NCBI RefSeq assembly: GCF_003286085.1
Contig: NW_020825317.1
Span: 1,302,001 to 1,366,000, forward strand
Length of the DNA stretch: 64,000 bases
DNA from: Drosophila persimilis
Lineage: Eukaryota > Arthropoda > Insecta > Diptera > Drosophilidae
Reading direction: 5' to 3'
Shown one piece after another: positions 32,468 to 42,160 of this stretch. A program made the translations under genes and the position numbers. Position 1 is the first letter of the stretch, and each line of letters starts with the position of its first letter. A model generated the notes under the pieces. The model was given only the letters and a program-made list of their open reading frames with translations, made no database searches and was not told the DNA's origin.

Positions 32468-32999
32468 AGTTAACGTACCCAATTCCATTGAGCTCTTATA
32501 CGAGTTGTAAACAATCTTTGGTTTTCCAAAACGAAAACAATTTCAATCTTGGGCCTCCGCCTAATTGATTTCTAAGATGTACAATCTCAAGCGCCCCCGC
32601 CGCAATCCCATTCTTTGACACTCGCCTAAATGGAAAACCAATGTTTGCCCACACCCGGCTTCTCATAAACAATCTCACTCCCGGCTTTCTGCAGATCCTG
32701 CACTTTAGGCCTTTTACAGTTCTCTCTTTGGATGACGAAATCTAATACTCGGGATGGCGAAATCAATTGAAATGTTTATAGAAAAACGATTCCCGAAAGG
32801 GATCAACGATGCAAAGATCAGAAAGTTCAAATCAGTCTTGATCCAGCAGCGACACCGCAAAGTCTAGCTAAATATTAAGATCGCGCAATCCCTTGGCCCG
32901 GAATTCCTTTGTGACCCTCTACTTAAATCTATATCAGTGAAGTTCGAAGTAAAATAAAAACTTTTTAAAAACACAATCCGCTACCGCAGTTGTTTAATT
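32468..32999 (+). mobile_element. 5' LTR, errantivirus-like element
   Basis: AGTTAACGTACCC to GCAGTTGTTTAATT, 532 bp. Contains AGTAAAATAAAAAC near the end as a possible polyadenylation region. The last T overlaps the first base of the primer site. Confidence 0.93.
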
Positions 33000-33016
33000 G
33001 GCGCCCAACGTGGGGC
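32999..33016 (+). promoter_or_regulatory. primer-binding site for tRNA-Lys
   Basis: TGGCGCCCAACGTGGGGC is the exact complement of the 3' 18 nt of Drosophila tRNA-Lys(CTT) including CCA, as I recall that tRNA. Confidence 0.85.
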
Positions 33017-33183
33017 GACGTTGTCTAAAAAGCACCGAATGATAAAAGTGTTGCGTCGTGCCGAAACCCGAAGGACAATTAATTAATGGAATAAATCCTT
33101 CAAAATTAAAAACGCGGAGTGACTGTGTGATATAGATAAAAAAAAGTGAGATAAAAAGGAAACAAACCGGAGCTTAGGGTGTG

Positions 33184-33240
33184 CAAAAACAAATACAAAT
33201 ACAAATACAAATACAAATACAAATACAAATACAAATACAA
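33184..33240 (+). repeat. (ACAAAT)n microsatellite in the 5' leader
   Basis: About eight to nine perfect ACAAAT hexamers in the untranslated leader of the gypsy-family element. Confidence 0.9.
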
Positions 33241-33610
33241 CGCAAAATACAAATAAAACAAAAAGCTAATCAAGGCAATTCGTAAATACAAAAAAAACCA
33301 AAGAAACCCAAAGTTTTTAAAAAAACAAAACCAACAAAACCGACAAAACCAAAATACAAAGAAAGTGAAACGATCAGCGAAGCCAAAGAAGGAAGACCCC
33401 CAGAAGACCCAGCTGAGCAAAGAAATTTAAGAAGGAAGACCCGTTCGAAGATCTGCCAAACTAAGAAGGACGACCCCTACCGGATATTTCGTGAGCAAGA
33501 GTTGTATTAATAAATATATAAGTTCAATTAGGATATATAAGATTATAAAAACTAACATATAAGAAAAATTAAAAGTGGATCAGCTAACTTTAGATTTTGA
33601 AAAACTAAAA

Positions 33611-34819
33611 ATGATTAACTCTCAAGCAAGGACCGATCTCACAGCAGATCTGGTCAAACAATTGATAGCACTTCAAATTTCACAAGTACAAGAGCAAATT
33701 GTAAATTTAAAACAACAAATAGAAACTAAATCCGATCAGGTATCGGATTATCAGGCAGAAACAATAGACGAGACAATAAGAGACGACACCACATTGAAGG
33801 TAATAGAATCCCTACCAATTTTTAATGGTGGATTAAACCAATATGTAGGATGGAGGGAAGCTGCAGAAACTGCAGTGAAGTTATATAAGAAAGGAAGTAA
33901 GCAATATTATATTGCATTAACAATTTTGAGAAACAAAATAACAGGACCAGCACATGACGCACTGACCAACCACGGGACAGTTCTAAATTTTGATGCCATA
34001 CTTTCACGGCTTGACTTTGTTTACAGTGACAAGAGACCTATTTACATAATAGAACAGGAATTAAGCGTTCTCCGACAAGGGAACCTTTCAATTATAGATT
34101 TCTATAACGAGGTTAACAAGAAAATGACCTTGTTAATAAATAAGACAATAATGACTCACGGAAAGGACAGTGAGATCACCAAGGAATCAAATAAAAAAAT
34201 TAGAGACAATGCCTTACGCATTTTTGTCACTGGCCTAAACGGCGGCATTGCTGAAATCCTATTTTCATTGAATCCCCCAGATTTACCGAATGCCTTAGCA
34301 AAGGTACAGGAATTGCAATCTAATAACATTCGGGCCCAATTTGCCTACCAATTCAGCGGTCCCAGAAATTCAGGGAATAATAATTTTAATACCTTAAGAT
34401 TCAACCAACGACAACCTAGGACTAACAGTTCACCATTCGACCAAAAAAGGGATTTGCAGAGGAATAACATGTCTTGGGGACAACCCTATTTCTTGGGTAA
34501 TAGACAACAAAATCAGGCCCCAGAACCAATGGAGGTAGACGAATCTATACAAATCCGGAACCGACAGAACAGCAATCAATTCAGGGGAAATAATAACAAT
34601 AGAAATTATCGGGAGAATACTAACGGTTATTTTAGGAGAAATAATAACAATTATAGCCAAGCCCAGCATTTTAGGGCAAACGTAGTCCCGAATAATCAGT
34701 CTAACGACAATCCAGCGCAGAAACGAAAACTAAACGAAATGTCGGAACAACCGGCTAATAAAGCAATGAGGATAAATAACATTGAGGAGGATCATTTTTT
34801 AGATCAGCCCCCGAAGTAG
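33611..34819 (+). CDS. gag: Gag-like protein, errantivirus-like element
   Basis: 402 residues from the first in-frame ATG at 33,611; the frame is open from a GTG at 33,575 after an upstream TAA. The N-terminal third is Gln/Lys-rich and coiled-coil-like. The middle carries the Gag core (FNGGLNQYVGWREAAETAV; LNGGIAEILFSLNPPDLPNA). The C-terminal 130 residues are rich in Asn, Arg and Gln with NNNRNYRENTNGY; there is no CCHC knuckle, as in gypsy-type errantiviruses, where a basic tail binds RNA. The gene ends at TAG 34,817, 16 nt after a slippery heptamer from which pol is reached. Confidence 0.9.
   Translation: MINSQARTDLTADLVKQLIALQISQVQEQIVNLKQQIETKSDQVSDYQAETIDETIRDDTTLKVIESLPIFNGGLNQYVGWREAAETAVKLYKKGSKQYYIALTILRNKITGPAHDALTNHGTVLNFDAILSRLDFVYSDKRPIYIIEQELSVLRQGNLSIIDFYNEVNKKMTLLINKTIMTHGKDSEITKESNKKIRDNALRIFVTGLNGGIAEILFSLNPPDLPNALAKVQELQSNNIRAQFAYQFSGPRNSGNNNFNTLRFNQRQPRTNSSPFDQKRDLQRNNMSWGQPYFLGNRQQNQAPEPMEVDESIQIRNRQNSNQFRGNNNNRNYRENTNGYFRRNNNNYSQAQHFRANVVPNNQSNDNPAQKRKLNEMSEQPANKAMRINNIEEDHFLDQPPK
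34795..34801 (+). promoter_or_regulatory. -1 ribosomal frameshift site U UUU UUA
   Basis: In the gag frame the codons read CAT TTT TTA, giving the canonical heptamer T TTT TTA. Slippage by -1 enters the pol frame at AGA (34,801). A small hairpin GTAGG-TCTGC-CCTAC lies at 34,816-34,830. The minus copy at 18,330 has two extra T residues here. Confidence 0.8.
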
Positions 34820-37800
34820 GTCTGCCCTACCTAAAAAGAGTAGACAAAAAAATAAACAGAGAATTAAAAGTTTTGATAGATACGGGAGCAACTTCCTGTT
34901 ATATAAAAAAAGGAATTTACGACAATAAAAATGAATTACCAATCTATAAGAAAGTTGCTACAGTGAATGGGTTTTCAATAATTAAATATTTCCATAATAT
35001 AACAATTTTCAACACAAAGCAAGTGTTTTATGAAATAGATGGAATGGAGGCAGATTTACTAATAGGATTTAACCTATTAAAGAAAATCGGAGCGGTTATT
35101 GATACAGGAAAGGGGACTTTAAGTTATAAAGACAATGAGGAGAAACTAATATATGACGAGGTCCTTTCTTTAAACAAATTAACCTTTATAGAAGGAAAAA
35201 CCATCCTTCCGTTGAAGGAATATATAATAAAAAAATATTTTGAAGAAGAAAAAGAAATGAAAAGCGATTCAGTAAAGGTAGAAGGAAGTTTATATAGCTT
35301 GGGATCAAAAAATCCTGAGCACGCCGACGAAGAATTATCCGTCAATAGTTTGGGATTCAAATATCCTGAGCCCGCCGTCGTTGAATTATCCGACATCCAA
35401 AGTTTTAATAGTTTGGGATTAAAATATCCTGAGCACGCCGTCGTTGAATTATCCGACACTAAAAGTTCGAATAGTTTGGGATTAAAGAATCCTGAACACG
35501 CCGTCGTTGAATTATCCGACAATAAACAATTTAAAAGTTTGGGATGCAAAAATCCTGAACGCGCCGTCGTAGAAATATCCGACATTCAAAATTATGCAAA
35601 TTCTGAATTGAAAAAAATGAAATTGTATAACACAATAACCTACAAAGAGGACAATTTAGAAAATCTCAGAGAGAAAATGGTATCTATCATCGAAGAAGAC
35701 CATGCCAATATAAATTTACAGTTACCGTTCAGAACGGATATAAAAGGAGAGATTAACACTGAACACGATAGACCGGTATATGGCAAGCAGTATCCATACG
35801 CTTATTCGGTTAACGATTTCGTTAATAACGAAATAAGTAAAATGTTAGATGAAGGTATAATCAGACCTAGTAAAAGCCCATATAATTCACCGGTAATAGT
35901 AGTACCAAAGAAGGGAGTAAATGAGGACGGAACTCCTAAGCATAGATTAGTAATAGACTTTAAGAAACTTAATGAAAACACTATACCGGATAGATACCCT
36001 ATGCAAGATCCTTCAGTAATCCTTGCCAATTTAGGTAAAGCGAAATATTTCTCGGCCATTGACTTAGAGTCAGGTTTCTATCAGATTTTAATGAGGGAAT
36101 CAGATATTGAAAAAACATCTTTTTCCATAAATAACGGCAAATATGAATTTCTAAGAATGCCTATGGGATTGACGAACGCTCCCAGAATTTTCCAAAGGGC
36201 AATGGACGATATACTTAGAGAACAAGTTGGGAAAACTTGTCACGTTTATATGGACGATATAATAATATTTTCAAAAACTATAGAACAACATTATAAAGAT
36301 CTAATTCATATAATTCAGATATTGCAAAACGCTAACATGAAAATTTCACTTGAAAAGTCTAAATTCTTTCAATTGGAAACCAAATTTCTGGGATACATTG
36401 TTTCCCAAAATATCATTAAAACAGATCCAGACAAAATCTCCACAATACAAAACTATCCAATTCCTAAAAATATCAGAGAGCTACGTAGCTTCTTAGGACT
36501 AACAGGGTATTACAGAAAATTTGTCCGAAATTATGCCACAATTGCCAAACCTTTAACAAAATATCTGAGCGGAGTAAATGGGAAAGTTTCACGAAGGGCA
36601 TCCAAGAAAGCATTAATACAGCTGGATGAACCAGCAATTGGAGCATTTAATAATTTAAAGGACAGTTTAATAGCACATATTGAATTAGTACAACCAGATT
36701 ACAATAAAAAATTCACATTAACCACAGATGCATCGGACATAGCAATAGGTGCAGTTTTGTCGCAAGATGGGAATCCCATAACATTTATTTCTAAAACTTT
36801 AAGTAAAACCGAGCAATTATATGCTACTAATAAAAAAGAATTATTAGCTATTGTATGGGCATTAAAAAATTTGCGAAATTATTTATACGGAGTGAGTGGA
36901 ATTGAAATACATACAGATCACCAACCTTTGTCCTTTGCAATGTCGCAAAAAAATCCAAATGTTGAAATGAAACGTTGGTATTACTTCATAGAAAGTTTCA
37001 CACCAAAAATCATTTATAAGCCAGGCTCAACTAACGTAGTAGCGGACGCGTTATCTCGGATTAAAATAAATCATATGACAGATAGTGATGTCGACCAGAC
37101 AGAATCAGAATCAGACATAAATACTCAGCATTCAGCAGAGAGTAGTTTCGAAAACGTCATTCAAGAGACTAGCAAGCCTCTAAACCAATTTAAACAGCAG
37201 CTACTATTAGCGCAAGGGAGATTCACAGTTCATGAGTTAGTAAGAGTTTATGAAAATACCCGACATATTATTGAATTTGATACGGTTGACAATCTGCTAA
37301 TCATTTTAAAAGAATTTATTCAGCCTCACTTAACCACAGGAATACACTGCACTTTAGAAGATTTATACCTTATCCAAAATAAGCTAAAGGAAAACTTCAT
37401 AAATAAATTTCTCTTCACAAGAAAGTTCCTCCAAGATGTAGTAAATTCAGAAGATAAAGCTATAATTATAGAAGAAACACATTGCAGAGCCCATAGAGGA
37501 CTAGACGAAAATTACAAACAAATAACTAAGCTGTATTATTGGCCAAACCTGCACAAAAAATTAAAAGAATATATAAAAAATTGTGAGATCTGTAACAAAA
37601 ACAAATATCGGAGACACCCTGTAAAAATTCCAATTGGGGAAGCTCCCATTCCAGCAAAAGAAGGAGATCAATTACACTTAGACATATACTATGCCCAAAA
37701 CCTAACATTCATAACTTGTATAGATTCTTATTCCAAATACTTGGTGGTCAAGGAAATTCAAAGTAAATTAAACATTGAAAATAAGGTAATGGAAATTTTA

Positions 37801-38343
37801 CAACACTTTCCGTTAGCAACATCATTAATGACTGACAACGAACCAAGCTTTACTTCAGCACAATTTAGATCATTCATACAAAGAAGTAACTTAACTATTT
37901 ATTATGCTGATCCCAGACACAGCACCTCAAATGGTCAGGTAGAAAGGGTACATTCCACACTAACAGAAATAGCGCGGTGCATCAAGGATGAACTAAATCT
38001 AACAGATTATTCAGAAATAATAATAAGGGCGGCACTGAAATATAACCTGACGATACATTCAACGACCAATCAAATGCCATATGACATATTGTATAACAAA
38101 ATAGAACACAAACATAATCCAATATTACTTAAGGAAGCTCAGACCAAAATGCTTAAGATACATAACAAAGATAGAAGAGAAAAAGATTATAAAATAGGAG
38201 AAGTAGTCTATGAAAAGAAATTCGGGGAAAGAAATAAACTTCAATCCCGATACAAAAAGCAGGTAGTTAAGGAAAATCGACCGAATAAAATTATAATCAA
38301 CAATAGAAACAGAATTATACATAAAGATAACATCAAATATTAA
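34801..38343 (+). CDS. pol: Pol polyprotein (protease, RT, RNase H, integrase)
   Basis: 1180 residues in the -1 frame relative to gag, open from 34,786. Protease: LIDTGA at 34,873. Next is a tandem-repeat linker (35,296-35,602). RT has RLVIDFKKLN, then FLRMPMGLTNAP and YMDD (36,248). RNase H has TDASDIAIGAVL and TDHQPLSF. Integrase shows an H-H-C-C zinc site (ETHCRAHRG ... CEICNKNK) and D, D, E in LHLDIYY, TDNEPSF and NGQVERVH. The enzymes mature the particle, copy RNA to DNA and insert it. All catalytic motifs are intact. The stop lies 16 nt before the env ATG. Confidence 0.93.
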   Translation, partial: RSAPEVGLPYLKRVDKKINRELKVLIDTGATSCYIKKGIYDNKNELPIYKKVATVNGFSIIKYFHNITIFNTKQVFYEIDGMEADLLIGFNLLKKIGAVIDTGKGTLSYKDNEEKLIYDEVLSLNKLTFIEGKTILPLKEYIIKKYFEEEKEMKSDSVKVEGSLYSLGSKNPEHADEELSVNSLGFKYPEPAVVELSDIQSFNSLGLKYPEHAVVELSDTKSSNSLGLKNPEHAVVELSDNKQFKSLGCKNPERAVVEISDIQNYANSELKKMKLYNTITYKEDNLENLREKMVSIIEEDHANINLQLPFRTDIKGEINTEHDRPVYGKQYPYAYSVNDFVNNEISKMLDEGIIRPSKSPYNSPVIVVPKKGVNEDGTPKHRLVIDFKKLNENTIPDRYPMQDPSVILANLGKAKYFSAIDLESGFYQILMRESDIEKTSFSINNGKYEFLRMPMGLTNAPRIFQRAMDDILREQVGKTCHVYMDDIIIFSKTIEQHYKDLIHIIQILQNANMKISLEKSKFFQLETKFLGYIVSQNIIKTDPDKISTIQNYPIPKNIRELRSFLGLTGYYRKFVRNYATIAKPLTKYLSGVNGKVSRRASKKALIQLDEPAIGAFNNLKDSLIAHIELVQPDYNKKFTLTTDASDIAIGAVLSQDGNPITFISKTLSKTEQLYATNKKELLAIVWALKNLRNYLYGVSGIEIHTDHQPLSFAMSQKNPNVEMKRWYYFIESFTPKIIYKPGSTNVVADALSRIKINHMTDSDVDQTESESDINTQHSAESSFENVIQETSKPLNQFKQQLLLAQGRFTVHELVRVYENTRHIIEFDTVDNLLIILKEFIQPHLTTGIHCTLEDLYLIQNKLKENFINKFLFTRKFLQDVVNSEDKAIIIEETHCRAHRGLDENYKQITKLYYWPNLHKKLKEYIKNCEICNKNKYRRHPVKIPIGEAPIPAKEGDQLHLDIYYAQNLTFITCIDSYSKYLVVKEIQSKLNIENKVMEILQHFPLATSLMTDNEPSFTSAQFRSFIQRSNLTIYYADPRHSTSNGQVERVHSTLTEIARCIKDELNLTDYSEIIIRAALKYNLTIHSTTNQMPYDILYNKIEHKHNPILLKEAQTKMLKIHNKDRREKDYKIGEVVYEKKFGERNKLQSRYKKQVVKENRPNKIIINNRNRIIHKDNIKY
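35296..35602 (+). repeat. PR-RT linker tandem repeat, about five units
   Basis: Five consecutive units of about 17-21 residues, pattern SLG.KNPEHAVVELSD.K.FN, each 51-66 bp. Middle units are the most alike (GLKYPEHAVVELSD, GLKNPEHAVVELSD). The minus copy has three. Reading frame is preserved in both. Confidence 0.88.
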
Positions 38344-38344
38344 A

Positions 38345-38356
38345 TATTTTTTCCAG
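38345..38356 (+). promoter_or_regulatory. splice acceptor for env-type subgenomic RNA
   Basis: ATATTTTTTCCAG ends 3 nt before the env ATG at 38,360. Spliced env messages are known for gypsy-type errantiviruses. The minus copy keeps the same TTTTTCCAG. Confidence 0.65.
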
Positions 38357-38359
38357 AAA

Positions 38360-39782
38360 ATGTATGCGAATATACTAATACTGACTTTTGTTATATTGAC
38401 GACTGCGGAAGTAATTGACTATACGCATAGTGACTATCTATTGCTCAAAGACGACAGAGACGTTTACACTTATGAAACATACGCTGAACTTTTCCATATT
38501 ACTAATTTGAGTTTTTATAGAGAGATAATTGATAAAGAATCCAAATATGTCAACAAATCAATTAATTCAGACGATGAGTGGGAAATATCAATGGACTTAA
38601 GTCTATTAAAATTAATGATTTCAGAATTAGTTCCAAAACGGAAAGAAAGGGGAATAAATGAATTAGGTACCATTTGGAAATGGATAGCAGGCAGCCCTGA
38701 TCATGACGACTTTTTGAAAATACAAAATAAAGTAAATGAATTAACTGAAAATAATAATAAACAATTTGTAATAAATTCCAAATTTTTCAAAGAAATTGAA
38801 TTGCTATCAAATTCATTAAAGAATGTCATCTTCAATGAAGAAACGATACTGAGAAAGCATCGTTTAAAATTAATAACTTTTGACCTACTAAATTTAGTTG
38901 ATACCATAACCCTCTTAAAAGTAAACATTTTCAATACAAAAATTTTAAATAAAAACGAAATAGAGGACATTTATAAGCATGAAAAACATAATGTTGAACT
39001 GTCTGATCTGTTGGACATTGCAACGGTTAAAATAATTCGAAATGCAGATTTAATAATCATTTACATAAAATATCCTCAAATTAAAGATATTTGCAAGTTT
39101 TACCATGCAAGAGCCATCTCACAAAATGATGGAATGTTAGTTATAAGTGAAAAAGTTTGTGAATGTAAGGAGAAATACTATTTAATGAATAATTTTAAAA
39201 GTGAAACTTTTAACAATTACGCACAAATAAATTTAAAGAGTACCTGTTTCACCAATTTACTTAATGGCTTTAAAGCCAACTGCACTAAAAAAAGGGAAAA
39301 AAAACAAAGAAATAGACATCATTCAGGATGGTGCCATATTAGTTTCAGGCAAAAATATCGTAGACAATACTACTTTGTTAGGATCGTATCTCCTTATATT
39401 CAACAACACAATTGTAATAAATAATATAAGCCACATAAATGATAAGGGTAAAATTCTAAAATATATATCGCATCATAGATATAGCGATTTTGAATTAGTT
39501 GATTATATACAATCAAATGATAAGCAATTTTCTTTTGATAATGTTAATATTTTAAATCCCCTTATAACATTAGGTAATACGGCCTTACCATTAACAACAT
39601 TATTTTTAATCATTTTGATATTGTTAATGTTATTTTACTTCTGCTATAAATTAACCAAATTTGTACTTATTAAATCAATAAGAATACCGTCAGAAGAAAT
39701 AGTGGAAAGCAACATTCAAATACTGTCAGAAGAAATTAGAGCTCTATCAGAACTTCAAAATGTATCGGGACGAAACATTTAA
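38360..39782 (+). pseudogene. env: env-like glycoprotein gene, split in two frames
   Basis: The first frame, 38,360-39,424, begins with a signal-peptide-like hydrophobic stretch (residues ~3-16) and holds most of the ectodomain, with Cys residues near its end (CKEKYY region). The second frame, 39,264-39,782, holds the rest of the ectodomain, a strong transmembrane helix (LFLIILILLMLFYFCY) and a cytoplasmic tail. They overlap across two A-rich homopolymers (about 39,286-39,304). The minus copy also loses frame here, but with a different run length. In errantiviruses this gene encodes a membrane fusion protein. Most likely a damaged gene; RNA-level slippage at the homopolymer or a sequencing indel are alternatives. 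Confidence 0.8.
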
Positions 39783-39792
39783 GAATGGGGGG
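39781..39792 (+). promoter_or_regulatory. polypurine tract
   Basis: AAGAATGGGGGG directly precedes the 3' LTR and overlaps the end of env; it primes plus-strand DNA synthesis in LTR elements. The minus copy has the same tract at 6001-6012. Confidence 0.85.
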
Positions 39793-40324
39793 AGTTAACG
39801 TACCCAATTCCATTGAGCTCTTATACGAGTTGTAAACAATCTTTGGTTTTCCAAAACGAAAACAATTTCAATCTTGGGCCTCCGCCTAATTGATTTCTAA
39901 GATGTACAATCTCAAGCGCCCCCGCCGCAATCCCATTCTTTGACACTCGCCTAAATGGAAAACCAATGTTTGCCCACACCCGGCTTCTCATAAACAATCT
40001 CACTCCCGGCTTTCTGCAGATCCTGCACTTTAGGCCTTTTACAGTTCTCTCTTTGGATGACGAAATCTAATACTCGGGATGGCGAAATCAATTGAAATGT
40101 TTATAGAAAAACGATTCCCGAAAGGGATCAACGATGCAAAGATCAGAAAGTTCAAATCAGTCTTGATCCAGCAGCGACACCGCAAAGTCTAGCTAAATAT
40201 TAAGATCGCGCAATCCCTTGGCCCGGAATTCCTTTGTGACCCTCTACTTAAATCTATATCAGTGAAGTTCGAAGTAAAATAAAAACTTTTTAAAAACACA
40301 ATCCGCTACCGCAGTTGTTTAATT
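39793..40324 (+). mobile_element. 3' LTR, errantivirus-like element
   Basis: 532 bp, identical to the 5' LTR by eye, followed by TGTA. Confidence 0.93.
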
Positions 40325-40329
40325 TGTAT

Positions 40330-40680
40330 GTATGTATACACATAACTCGCAAATATCACTAACCATACAGTATATGGTTAGTGCAAATATGTAACTGTTG
40401 ACAGATTCGTGCGGTCGCGAAATAAGCTCACGCTTTGAGAAAAACGTCTGACAGCAAGTGATTGAATTCTTCGTATACAAATTTGGCTTGCGCTTAGACG
40501 ACGTGCACCTTTTTCCGTTCCCTTTTACTCTGCTCATTCTCGGACCGTTTGCTCGTGAACGTCGCGACGTTTCAAAAAATCTTTTGCGCATGTATGTGTG
40601 TATGCGAAGTTTCCTGGGTTCTCTGCGTCTCTTGGCTGTGTGAATTTCGCTTGTGAACATTGATCTAATTTATTTGCAAA
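40330..40680. other. non-coding flank of hAT relic
   Basis: No gene seen. Pyrimidine-rich segment with CTGCGTCTCTTGGCTGTGTG. Possibly the 5' untranslated part of the hAT relic that follows. Confidence 0.35.
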
Positions 40681-41044
40681 ATGGGACGTGAATGTAATAA
40701 AAAAGTACATACATTTTTTTTACATAAAATTCATTTGACAATAAATCAGTGTGTAAAGTATGCGGAGTAAAATTAGCTGGCAATCATTCTACAAATCTGA
40801 AACGTCAAAATTAACATGGTGAAATATTTAGAACGTGCGACAGCGAAGAGGAGGCCGAAATTGAACTTGTAAAGAATACAAAATTACATATGAAACAAGT
40901 GAAGAATCTATTGTAAATTCACTTATCAAAATTTTGCCAACTGACAGAAAGAAAATTTTTTTCTTGGACAGCGAGGGATTTAAAGAAATTGTTGATCACA
41001 TTTATAATGCCTGTTCAAACATGAACATATTATCGTCAATACAA
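40681..41044 (+). pseudogene. hAT-type transposase 5' fragment (BED zinc finger)
   Basis: ATGGGACGTGAATGTAATAA begins a short frame. At 40,748-40,815 the translation shows VCKVCGVKLAGNHSTNLKRQ, a BED finger C..C ... H pattern whose last His is replaced by Gln. An open frame 40,934-41,044 follows with GFKEIVDHIYNACSNMN. It is cut by the LTR of the roo-like element. Confidence 0.5.
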
Positions 41045-41379
41045 TGCCACTTTCGGCCCCTTGCAGAATGTTTAAACATTAATAAATTATTGTACACATT
41101 ACCTCATGTAACAACACCGATCTCTAAAGAAATCACATAAAGTAGACAAGTTATGACTGCACTGGTGTAAACAGAGATCTGAAGCCCAAATAGTACTCAA
41201 ATAGACACCCTCTGTAAAGTGTATCCTCTGCGTAGGTCTAACGATAACTATAGACTACCAAATTGTACCTCCCACCTCATTGTCAAATCACATATAAGGC
41301 TCTGATTTTAAGAATACAATTAGTTTGAATTTACAACTTAACTCGCAAATGTCTAGACTTTTCTTTTAAGATCTTAACA
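41045..41379 (+). mobile_element. 5' LTR, roo-like element
   Basis: TGCCACTTTCGGCCCCTTGC to GATCTTAACA. Compared with the 3' LTR it lacks about 70 bp near 41,190. Confidence 0.7.
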
Positions 41380-41924
41380 TTATGGTCCTTCGAGACTCTC
41401 CGTTGTTCCCCCCCTGTGGTAAGAGCACGGAGTTAAACCAGCTTCCTTGAGGCTGAACAAGTGTCTAGTTCACTGACAGCTAAAGGTAGCAAAATAAAAA
41501 ACTTTGATTTCCCTCCTATAGGAAGGAACAGAGTATAAAATAAATTAATGAAACGAAAGTTTCAATTAATAATTTGGAAAAATACGAGCTAATATAATAT
41601 ACGAGCTAGAATAAAACAAAAAAATAAACAAAAATTAATGAAACGGAAGTTTCAATTAATAATTTTGAAAAATATGAGCTGGACAGGCTGTATTTTAATA
41701 GATAACGAAATATATATATCTATTGTAATTGAAAAATACAAATTTTTCGCGACGGTGGCGTTTTCGAGGCCGGAACATCGAAAGAGAAAAAATAATAATC
41801 CGAAACATCGAAAGTGCTTAATGGCTAGAATGGAAAAAAAAAGTGGCAAATAACTGTGACTGTGAAAAATAAATATATAAATGGGTTTGTGTGTGCCCAC
41901 TGTGCCAGCAACAATAACTGCAGC

Positions 41925-42075
41925 GACAGGAAGATCAGCGACAGCGATTTAAGCAGAGGCAACACCAGCAGCAGCGACAGCGATATCAGCAGCAGCGACG
42001 TAAGCAGAGGCAACACCAGCAGCAGCAACAGCGGTATCAGCAGCAGCGACTTCAGAGGCAGCTGTTACAACAACA
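41925..42075 (+). repeat. (AGCAGCGAC)-type repeat in roo-like leader
   Basis: Repeated phrases GCGACAGCGATATCAGCAGC and GACGTAAGCAGAGGCAACAC, two to three times each, rich in CAG. roo elements are known for a repeat near their 5' coding start; this could be the counterpart. Confidence 0.7.
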
Positions 42076-42160
42076 GCAGAAGCAGAATTCATCAGCTAAG
42101 TCTCATATTTCAAATTGTTTTTAAGCCTAATTAAGTAAAAGTAAAAAAAATTAAACTAAG

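Larger units (their letters stand above)
32464..40328 (+). mobile_element. young errantivirus-like Ty3/gypsy element, complete
   Basis: 7,857 bp between TGTA target duplications (32,464-32,467 and 40,325-40,328). It has 532-bp LTRs identical by eye, a tRNA-Lys primer site, gag, pol in the -1 frame, an env-like gene behind a splice acceptor, and a polypurine tract. Gag and pol are open throughout. The identical LTRs point to a very recent insertion. env is split between two frames at a homopolymer, so this copy probably cannot make a full envelope protein but could move within cells. Confidence 0.93.

Noticed and set aside
33106..33420. 104-codon minus-strand ORF of Phe/Leu/Tyr repeats
   Set aside because: Product of the (ACAAAT)n and A-rich leader of the gypsy-family element read backwards.
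35124..35585. 153-codon minus ORF with repeated SDNSTTACSG units
   Set aside because: Antisense of the PR-RT linker repeats in pol.
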